In this document: in pieces, positions 19,801 to 28,500 of the stretch
Layout of the letters: every line of letters begins with the position of its first letter
Position numbering within the stretch: the first letter of the stretch is position 1
Origin: Urmitella timonensis
GTDB taxonomy: Bacteria; Actinomycetota; Actinomycetes; Actinomycetales; Actinomycetaceae
DNA: 64,000 nucleotides
Assembly: GCA_900120415.1 (NCBI GenBank)
Contig: FQLW01000006.1
Location: 1-64,000, forward strand
Direction: 5' to 3'
The notes under the pieces: model-generated
Database searches by the model: none
Seen by the model: only the letters and a program-made list of their open reading frames with translations
Told to the model about the DNA's origin: nothing
Translations under genes and position numbers: made by a program

Positions 19801-22386
19801 CTCCTCTGCTAGTTTGTTTTGCTGCGCAGTATCTAGGGTGATGACCACATCGTGGGCTTTCGGAGTTGCTCCCCCGGCGGCTTGTGCCCGCACAGTTTGC
19901 GCCTGCCCCGCCGCTTTCAGGTAGGCGTTTAGCTCTTGCACCACAATCTGGGCTTGAGCTTCAAAACCGGCCGGATAGTAAACTACCGTGTCCGGGCTTA
20001 GTTTGAACACATCATTTGCATTGGTATTGGTCTTCCAAGAATCCAAAGAGGGAATCGTTTGGGGAAGTTTAGTAGCAATCGGATTATCAGAGGGAAGCGG
20101 GATTTCTTTCCCGCTATAGGTGAACTCTTGGAGTACTTTATTCCCATCAGTTACTTTAACTTTGAACTTGGGAGTAAAGCTGCCGCGAATAATATCTTCT
20201 TTGGTAATTACATAGTCACTGGCGGTACAAGAGAAGGTACTTCCCTTATCCAGCTTTCCGTCCTCGTTATGGCAAGCTAGCGTAAAGTTTTCCCCGTTCA
20301 GCTGGACATCTACCGGGATTTGTCCCACATTTTGTACTTGCGGGGTAAATACCAGTTTATCGCCCACGTCATATTTGTCTTTAGTTCCCGCTACTGCCAA
20401 ATCTGTTACCTGGACATGACTGGCAAAGATAGGAATTTTACTTCCCTTAACCGGATCTAACTGGGTAGCAGCGCCAGAATAACCAGGATTTTGATATTTG
20501 AAAGTAATGGAGGGAGTAAAGAATCCGGCGTCAAGATCTTCCTGGGTAACCGTGTGGGTGCGATTTGCGCACGGCAAGGTAGCTCCCGCCGAAATCCTTG
20601 TCCACTTACAGCCTGCCCATCCGGTATCCAGGTTGGAGGCAGTGGCAGTGAAGGACTTATCTTGAGCAAGCAGGTTCGTTACATTAACATTGAAAATCAC
20701 TTTGTCGCCCACTGCCCAAGTCCCATCGGCTTTGGGATTGGTAAGCTCAAAATCAACGCCAACCGAACCGGTAGGGTCAGTATTTATATTGGGGTTGGTA
20801 ACCTTAATTTCCACGTCCCCGCGCAGCTTAACATTGCCGTATTCCAGACTAGAGTCTAGATAATAGGTTTTTTGAGCCGCGTTAGCCGGAATGCTAACCC
20901 GTAAAGTTACAGTTTCGGAGGTTCCGGGATGAAGTTCTTGCGCCAAGACGCTTTCTTCCATTTTCCACCCGCTTGGCAACGCCAGTTTTACCGCGGTAGC
21001 TAGGGGAACGACCGCTTTCGCGTCATCATTGCTAACCTTAACGGGAATCTCGACAGTTTTACCCGCTTCGGCTGCTACTTTTGCATCAGCTAGAGAAATC
21101 TTTACTGGGTTGAGCCAATTGGTGTCAAAAGTGCCAAAATGAATAGTTTCAAAGTAATTACCACCAATCTGGTGATCTTCTTCGAAAGCTACCCCGTATT
21201 TACCGCTTTGAGTATCAATCGCGACTAGATCAGAGTAAGCAGCCTTGTCATTCCAATAGAGTTTACGAATCGGCCAGGTTTTACCGTCATCATAGGAATA
21301 GCTCACTGCAAGAGTTTTACCGCTATCAGCCATACCGGAATACAAAAGCTCTTTAGATTTGGGGTCTGAGGAGGGAGCATCCGGATACCTACGGATAATC
21401 GAGGCATTGCGCCCCGGGGACTTGGAATCAACTAGCGACCGTTCTATTTGCAGATCAGTCCAGGTTTCCCCGCCATCGGTGCTCTTGGCGATATAGCGGT
21501 ATCCCGCCTTGTTACTCATCCGGGAGTTCAATAGGAGCGTGCCATCGGACAGTTCCACCAATTTGTTTTCGTTCATATCTGTGCCGATGGTAGAACCGCG
21601 TTTCCAGGTTTTACCGTGGTCATCGGAATACACCGAGTAGGCTGCCCAAGTACCGGCTTTACCGGCAATAAACTGGGTGATTAGGCGTCCATTTTTTGCC
21701 GCATTAGCACCGCTTTGATGCTGCAGCTGGATACCGTGTCCGGAAGCCGCGAAGCCGCAGGGATATCCGGGCTGTTTCACCGCGGCAGTAAGTCCCCGCG
21801 TTGCATCGGGAGCATTTCCATAACGCTCCGTCCAGCTGTTTCCATTATCGGTAGAAACTGACAGGCTCACCCCTTGAACTTTGCGGTTGCTAAACTCGTC
21901 AGTTTCTTCGGTTCCTTTAGGGTCGCACCCTACGTCATAGGAATGCACATGGAAGTTAAATAGATGCCCAGTTTGTTTATCGTAAATGTAGGCCGGGTCC
22001 GAGAATCCCTCTTTCTCAGGATCCCCCATAGTAGTGCCCTTTCCTTGGGCAATAACGGTTTGCGGCTGCCAGGTCGCTCCCCCGTCGGTAGAGCGTTTTT
22101 GCATTATCGAGTTGGGCGCCGGGGCATCGCCATTTGCGGGGCGAGCATCATAGGCGGTTAATAAATCACCATTATTCAGTTTGATTACTGCGGGAATCCG
22201 ATAGTTAGTAACACCATTGTCCCCGTATTTAACTACGGTGTTATAGCTAAACTGACCAGTAGCGGCCTCGGCAGGAAGCGCAGTTGCCAGCGGCATAAGC
22301 GTCATTGAAGTCAAAGCCACCGAAAAACCGGCTGCTAGAGCCTTAAAACGCCCTTTGGTCACCGATAACACCATTTCAAACCTCAT
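16879..22386 (-). CDS. Bifunctional sialidase (GH33) and GH20 hexosaminidase, wall-anchored
   Basis: This is an 1835-residue surface enzyme. Residues 1-42 are a signal peptide. The GH33 propeller (about 45-410) has the YRIP motif with Arg63 and five Asp-boxes (STDGGATW, STDNGNSW, SDDHGKTW, STDGGETW, SYDDGKTW). A NEW3-like domain and two CARDB-like domains follow (about 430-760). A GH20b domain and GH20 barrel (about 780-1220) carry the acid pair Asp1050-Glu1051 in HMAGDEYM. A ricin-like beta-trefoil (about 1250-1420), an NPCBM module (about 1480-1610), an Ig-like domain, a GVVYLLDN...YRFKAGV module and the anchor LVPTG plus hydrophobic tail end the protein. It would remove sialic acid and then terminal HexNAc. 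The second ATG (22374) has a better ribosome site (GAGG, six bases) and may be the true start. Two complete catalytic domains in one chain is unusual. Confidence 0.88.
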   Translation of the reverse strand: MRFEMVLSVTKGRFKALAAGFSVALTSMTLMPLATALPAEAATGQFSYNTVVKYGDNGVTNYRIPAVIKLNNGDLLTAYDARPANGDAPAPNSIMQKRSTDGGATWQPQTVIAQGKGTTMGDPEKEGFSDPAYIYDKQTGHLFNFHVHSYDVGCDPKGTEETDEFSNRKVQGVSLSVSTDNGNSWTERYGNAPDATRGLTAAVKQPGYPCGFAASGHGIQLQHQSGANAAKNGRLITQFIAGKAGTWAAYSVYSDDHGKTWKRGSTIGTDMNENKLVELSDGTLLLNSRMSNKAGYRYIAKSTDGGETWTDLQIERSLVDSKSPGRNASIIRRYPDAPSSDPKSKELLYSGMADSGKTLAVSYSYDDGKTWPIRKLYWNDKAAYSDLVAIDTQSGKYGVAFEEDHQIGGNYFETIHFGTFDTNWLNPVKISLADAKVAAEAGKTVEIPVKVSNDDAKAVVPLATAVKLALPSGWKMEESVLAQELHPGTSETVTLRVSIPANAAQKTYYLDSSLEYGNVKLRGDVEIKVTNPNINTDPTGSVGVDFELTNPKADGTWAVGDKVIFNVNVTNLLAQDKSFTATASNLDTGWAGCKWTRISAGATLPCANRTHTVTQEDLDAGFFTPSITFKYQNPGYSGAATQLDPVKGSKIPIFASHVQVTDLAVAGTKDKYDVGDKLVFTPQVQNVGQIPVDVQLNGENFTLACHNEDGKLDKGSTFSCTASDYVITKEDIIRGSFTPKFKVKVTDGNKVLQEFTYSGKEIPLPSDNPIATKLPQTIPSLDSWKTNTNANDVFKLSPDTVVYYPAGFEAQAQIVVQELNAYLKAAGQAQTVRAQAAGGATPKAHDVVITLDTAQQNKLAEEGYSLQIDAQGVNITAAQKRGAFWGTRTLSQMLRQQLTLPYGSAFDQPQQRERAVTLCACRIKNQPDYIHRMLTDMADLKMNQVILTAKMESAKEPVTNNYSYYTKEELKGIVAYADKLGIEVVPQMGAPGHMDPKIHNLPQYQLKKTDGTLDNDRLDITNPEAVAFYKRQIEDYLEVFPSKYWHMAGDEYMYRSAYKNYPVFGPNGVNGPKLFVDFINDINKYVKSKGKTLRVWNDGLKQENIDSLDKDIVIDMWQGGLSPQTLIDKGHKVNNTNYDLYFSRERGWRIQNSGTAAIYNDKGFTAGTFKSGKVADDNPGNLGIKLSIWPDTSIYQTENEVEMETFEAFRLVSQLGWQGSRPWKDGDTFVAFAKALGHAPNWENVNRRPLEDGVYAFTSSGLRLDASENREPDAISYSSDQWQITHTYDHYYQLKSVKSGKCLSMDVGKQRFNGSGRQYATADLNVVNEVGARPALVECVNDINQKYHTGAWKNNSSTSKRNNQKWQIIEDGNGKYIVRQALTNMDLAISSGEEKHVDLGNVGDLDDNTKSRPMETDLIQLPSDMTATRWTITKADQDTPAQMRAPHGIVPVANLDWYPGSSIGWADDGLIRVNRTLKGSPLLIEGEKYRGGIGTHASSKITVHLGKQCSVFSAKVGIDDTQEAGKSSSVTFRVLGADGQELGASSKALTAADKAEAMKVDVSGQEKITLFADAGDSNANDHADWADAMVTCKQMDADKYQPTYQDTEAKAGKTVSSAPSFEPAAGKEKAQKFELVEAVPAGMSIEAATGVITWQVPANQRSGTVSVDVKVTYEDASSEIVPAKFKVSASAPQPLPQVVPQAPIFNDKDNTYTIPQVPGVVYLLDNQVVKPGTYPVKTARKVLITSQPASGYRFKAGVTTQWEHQFKVETKPSKPTTKPGGTQGAQDGRPGQAQAKPQKSAAGLVPTGAAGTVGLLALVATGTGIVVHRICRKRA

Positions 22387-22398
22387 TGTCTTAGATGT

Positions 22399-22447
22399 TC
22401 ACTTTCCGTGGATTTTACCGACCCCGATAAGCACATACTGAAAGTGA
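22399..22447. promoter_or_regulatory. Paired half-sites upstream of the sialidase gene
   Basis: TCACTTTC (22399-22406) and GAAAGTGA (22440-22447) are exact inverted copies whose centres are about 41 bases apart, close to four helical turns. They lie in the leader or promoter of the sialidase-GH101 unit. They could bind a dimeric regulator; no protein is identified. Confidence 0.3.
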
Positions 22448-22518
22448 CTATTTCTCTTAATCTTTTCGATTTTTACCTAGATGAGCAAGCCCTAACCCTA
22501 GATATTTGCTCCGGCTAG

Positions 22519-22564
22519 AAATTGGTGGGGCAAATCCCTGATTGGGTTTTCGCCCCACCAATTT
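22519..22564 (-). terminator. Terminator of the GH20-GH35 gene
   Basis: A 13-bp stem, AAATTGGTGGGGC (22519-22531) with GCCCCACCAATTT (22552-22564), closes a 20-base loop. It begins three bases after the GH20-GH35 stop codon on the minus strand and ends that transcription unit before the sialidase promoter region. Confidence 0.65.
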
Positions 22565-22566
22565 GG

Positions 22567-25500
22567 TTATTTTTCTTCCTGCAATCGCTGGCGGTAACGC
22601 ATCCCGATTCCTACTCCCAATGCCAATAGCGCGATTAGTAAAGCGGAGACGCCCTCGGTACCGGTACGCCCCAGTCCCTCTTTAACGCTCTTTCCCTTTG
22701 AAGAGGGCGTTTTAGCGTTTTCCGTAGGAGTCGCCTCGGGGGAAGGATTAGCGGGATTTTGCGGATTATCCGGCTGGGAAGGATTCGGCTTTTCTGGCTG
22801 ATCCGGGGTGTCCGGTTTATCCGGGGTCTCCGGTTCTACTTCCCCAGGGTTATCCGTTTGCGCAGTTACTGGCGCTAAAGCATTCATCTGGGAAAGATGA
22901 ACCGCGCGCAGCACTACGTTTTCTGGCCCCGCATCAGCTTCTTTACCAATAACCGCAATTGCCGCCGTGTTCTTGCCGTTTAGATTGAGGAAAGCCGCCG
23001 GGATAGTGAAGGAATCCTGCGGGCCGATATCACCGATATAGATACCGGTATTCCACCCATTGACAAACAGTAACGCCTGAGAATGGTCGGTTCGGGTCTG
23101 CTGGGTATTGCCGAAGCGGCGCGAGAGCACATCCAGGCGGAAAGCTACATCGGCATCTTTAGGTACGTTTAAATCGAAAGTGGATCGATACCAGGTAACC
23201 CCGGCCTCGTCCGCGTGCATATCAGTCGCCGCGGTCCACTTAGAGTCATCTAAACCTGGCAGATGCCAGCCTTGACGCTCGCCATATAAACCACCGTTGT
23301 TGTAAAGACCCCGCGCTTTATCTTTAGTGCCGCTCTTATCGGCAGCGCCTTGAATCTTCCAGGTAACTGTCCCATCCTGAGCGGGAATAGTAGCTGAATA
23401 CAATCCCCGGTTTTGGCGTGACAACCCATTATCTGACCAGTCCAGGTTTTGCCCCAGGTTATTTACTAGCACCGCCAAAACTACTTTATCGCCGGCTTTA
23501 ATCCCTTTAGCGGTAAAAGTCTGACCTGCGCCAGCGGCGCTGGCCGCGCCCAGCGACTTCCCATTTGCCCACACTTGCATAAAGGCGGGATTCTTGCCAT
23601 GCCCGGGCACTCCGGATCCCCCATTAGCGTTCAGAGTGATAACTGGGGAATCACTGCTGGTCACAAAGGTAGCGCGATACCATACGGAGCCTTCATAGAA
23701 ACCGTAATAATTGGAGTCAAGCACCAGTCCATTAGCACTAGGGGCTTGCCATGTATGGTTACGCTGCATACCATTAGCCACCTGCCAGGCACTATCGTCA
23801 AAATTGATTTCCTTTTCCGGAGCCCCCTCCTGTTTCACCCACTTTAGCTGGGGCGGCTCGAAGCTTAGCATCTGCGGAATAAATTTGGTGAAACCAGCAT
23901 AGACACCCTCGGTTTCACCTATTCCCGCTTTTCCTCCATTCCAACTCGCACTCTTTACGCCTTTAGGAAGCAGCACGTAGGGAGTTTGGCTCTTAGAATC
24001 AGTAGTGCCATTAACCTCGGCATTCGAGCCGTTTAAACTCCAGTTGCGAGCTAGCTCTGCGCCCTCGACCGCTAAACGTTTGCCGCTACCTCCATCACCG
24101 GTATTTAGTAACCAGGTGGTTTGCGCGTAGGTGCGGTCAATAATCCGCAAGCGCAGTGTATCTCCCGCACTTGCTGCTCTATCTGAGGCAGCCGGGGTGA
24201 TAGTGATATCGCTAGGTTCTGCCGAATACTTATAGTTCAAACGCAGCGTCTTATACTGTTCTTTCCAGGTAACCTCTACCCCTTTAGGGGCTTTTACCTG
24301 CGGTTTAGCCGGGTAACGTAGCAGAGTTTCCCCATCGTCTCCCGCTACCCCGAGCAGGTACTGTACCCGGGCATTATCGGTAGCAATCGGGGAACCAAAT
24401 AGCTGCGAGGTGGTGTATAGCAGTTTTTGTCCCGCAATTTTCATATCCGCGCTCATCAGCAACGCATCCCGACCATGCAACGTTAGGGCAGTTCCCGCTT
24501 TTTGGGGAATCCGCGACCAAGAGTTCTCTCCATCTTTGACGCTGGTTCCGGTATTGAACTGATCTATGGCATCTTTATCGGGGAATACTCGCAAAGCATC
24601 TAGCGATACGAAAGTACCTTTAGAACCCGCAAAAGGCTTACCGGTAACTTCAACTTTTAAGGTGTGTTTACCGGCACTTAAACCCCGCACACTATATAAA
24701 ACCTGCTGAGGGCGCGCGGTGTTAGTGACTTCTTCTGCGGTTTGCCCCACTTTTTCCCCGTCAATATACACATCGGCTATGCCGTGATTACCGGAGAAAG
24801 CCCCAATAATATCGATTCCCACCCCGTTAAAGTCATAGGTATAAGAATCGCCTTTACGGGCAGAATAGGTTTCGTCTCCTTGATAATCCCCACTAGTCCA
24901 GTTTTGCCCGGTAGCATATTCCCAAGATGAGGCAGTCCCGACCGCGGGATTATATTTAATCGCCGAGTCATTATTGTTCACCACTATCCAGGGCGTGGCA
25001 CTGGCTCCCAGGACGTTCAGCGCATCTAGCTGGACTTTCGTGCCCCCAGTGGTAGATCCCTCGGCGCTTTGCCCCAGCACCCGCACTTTCAGGGTGTGTT
25101 TACCGGCGGGAAGATTACTCTTAGAGAACACGACTTTTTGGGTAGGTTTATTCTGTTCGGTTCCCACCCAGCCAGTTACTACCTGTTCCGCCTGGTCATC
25201 GAGCTTTACCGCGAATTTTCCATGATCGGTTCCGGTGGCTACCGCAATCTCGATTCCCGTGCCGGTAAACTCGAATGCGACTTCCTCGCCCGCTTTAGCG
25301 GCCTCGTGGACACTTCCTTTCCAAGCCGAATCGTCCTTAACTGACTTCCAACCCGTCGAATACTTTAAGTCACTGTCACTATCATCGTGATTAAACCTTG
25401 CCCCCACTCCGGAGGTGTTCGCTAAATCTAAAGCAAAAGTAAACTTATTGGTGCTGGTGTCATTGGTGTTATTCAAAACAAACCCCAGGGTGCGCCCCCC

Positions 25501-28500
25501 GTTACCGGTAGCTGAAAGCTCCGCTGCGCCCTCGGAAGAAATCCGTTGATACCCTCTAATCTGGGCGTTACCGCTAACCCGCTTAATATCGGGTTTAGCT
25601 ACCGGATCAGAGGTCACATATTGGGGATTGGCTTGCAAATAGTAGGCAATCTCTTTTTGCGCGCCAAATTTGTCTTTGCGAATCGTCCGATCTTCGTCTA
25701 TACCAGCGCCATAGTCGTAACTGGTAAAACCAGAGGAAGGAGAACCGGTATAGCCCCAGTTAGTGCCCCCAAAAATCATGTAGTAGGTATAGGCTTTCAC
25801 CCCGTTACCGGCCAGGACTGTCCCCCACTGGCGCACAAAGTTTCCATCGGTGAAACTGGCGCATTTCTCGGGGGTAAAGTTTGCTCCCCAAGGAGTGAAA
25901 GCACCCCCTTGACCTTCGGCTATAAAATGCGGACCTTTCGGTTCATAATTGCGGAATGTCTGTTCAACATCATCGAGGTTCCCGCGTCCTGCTCCGCAGT
26001 TGAAACCCAGAGGATAACGATCATAGGTGTAAAAATCAGTGCTGCCATATTTCCCTGCCGGGTTTCCGGCTTTATTCGGGGCAAAGCGTCCTGCCAAGCC
26101 CCAGTCATTTTCAAACAGGGGAACAGTTATCCCATCGGTCCGCACAAAGTTGCTCAGCTCTTTTAAGAAGGCGGTAGTGCTGGGATTTTCTGTCAGCAGC
26201 TCATTTTCCACCTGATACATAATGATGGAGCCGCCCCCCTCGGTAATCAGGTGTTTCTTTGCGATATTGTTAAAGGCTTTCAACCAGCTCTTAGAGGCTG
26301 CCAGGGCTTTCGGGTCAGTGGAACGCAAAGAGGACGCCGCATAGTTAGTCATATATGCGGGCAGACCTCCCATTGAAATCTCGGCATTGACGTAGGGACC
26401 GGGACGAGCAATCACATATAGTCCCTCTTCCTTTGCCATTGTCAGCAACAGGTCAATATCGCGGCGAGTGCCTTTATCAAAATTGAACGGACCGCCCTCT
26501 TCGCTTTGATGATCGCCCCAGAAGAAATAGAAAGATACCGCATTAAATCCGGCTGCTTTTATCTTTTGGAGGACGTCGCGCCAGGCCTGGGGGGAAGGGA
26601 TTCGCCAAGGATGGAACTCGCCCGCCCAAACTTGTAGACGCTCTCCATCTATTTTCAAAGAATGATTATCCCAGGTTACTTTATGCGGTTTACCGTCATT
26701 TCCGGGGAAACTATAGCTGCTCTTAGGGTAAGAACGCTCAGTGCTTTCCCAGGTGGTATCGCTTTGGCTGGTTTGAGTTCCCGGCTCTGGGGGTGTTTGA
26801 CCGCTAAGTGAGGGAACTTGAATAACCGCGCTGACCAGAGCAGTATCACTCTTGCCGTCTAAAGACTTTAGTCCGCTGGCTTTTGCGCTTAGCTGCGCCT
26901 GGTAGCTATCTTTGGGAACTTTTGTCAGGTCTGCATAAACCTTAAAGACTGAGTTCATCTGTCTGCCGGTTTGATAGGAACCGTTTACCGGTATGTATTC
27001 TTTATCCAAAGTGGTACTTACCGGCACATTTATCACATTTTGGGATTCTTTCGGGGTCAAAGTTAAACTCAAATCCAGGTTATTCTTACCTTTGCCCGGC
27101 GCCGATACATATCCGATTAACTGCCGATTAGCTTTGCCGATTCCTTTCCCTTGGGAATCTACGGCTATCGGGGATAAGGCTGGGGAAATCCGCCAGGTGA
27201 CCTGAGAGCCGTTAAAGAAACTGGTATCCGTAACGTTCAGGGCAGTTGCCTGCTGCGCCACCCCGCCCCTAAAGCGTTCCCAGTTCTTATTTGCCTGGTT
27301 TGTCCAGCCCATCTCGGCGTGAGCTAGGAGCCGAGGGAAGGCAATATACTCGATATCTGCCAAGTTGCGCACGCCCTCACTCCAGACTGCGCCCTCGATA
27401 CCCAGGATTCCTTTATCGTCACTGAGCCCCATGACCTGCTGGGGCTGAGCATCATAGGCGTGTTTCAAAGTGCATTCCCCGCCGGGGCAAGCCCAACTGG
27501 GAGCCACATGTGAGCGGTCTTCGCGTTGGGGATAATAGAAGTAGCTGGCGTTAGACACAATGAATTTGCCGCCTTTAGCTACAAAATCATTTCGCAGCTG
27601 GGAGCGATTAGGCGCAGCAGAATCGGTGTTCCACCACTGGACTACCCCACCATTGTCGGCAATCCCGGCGGCCCCCACGCTCTTTAAGGCTTCATCCCAA
27701 ACGATGGGGGTTTGCTTCATGGCTTTTACTTTGGGCAGAATCTGCTGCATATATTGCAGGTAATGCTGGTGATCCATACTGTTAGCTTCATCGCCGCCAA
27801 TATGCAGATAAGTGTTGTTAGAGTTTTGCGCCAAAATCTTCAAAACATGCTGCATAAAGGTGTAGGTGTGAGGATTTAAAGCATCCAGATTCACTTTCAT
27901 ATTGTTTTTCGAGTAATTTGGCTGCCCAATCGTGTCTTGGCCGCCCTGGGGCTTCGGATTAGAGTTTTCCGAGTTCAGCTGCGGTATGGAATATAGCGCT
28001 GCCTCCGTGTGACCGGGAGTATCAATCTCGGGAACAATCGCTATCCCTAATTTATTGGCAGTTGCCACCATTTCGCGGTAATCATCCAAGGTGTAGTAGC
28101 CGGTGCGTCCCGCCTGGGGTGCGCGGTCAATATCTCCGGCTCGCAAACCGGCACTGCCTCCGCGTTTAGCCAGCTGGCTATAGTCAATCGGGTCAGTAGC
28201 GTCTTTGCCCTCATTCGGGATATCAATCCGCCAGCCCTCATCACTTAGATGCAGATGCAAAGTGTTCATCTTGAAGCGGCTCATAGAATGCATCAGCTTG
28301 ATGACTTCATTCTTGGGAATGAAGGAGCGCGCCGGGTCAATCATTAGTCCGCGCCAGGAATAGCGAGGACCGTCTTGAATAGTCATCGCCGGTATCGGCA
28401 TTAAAGATCCTACGGTAACTTTGGGAAATACTGCCCAAGGCCCTAGCAATTGCAGCAGCGATTGGGTTGCCCATAGCGCCCCGCTGGCACTGCGCGCGGT

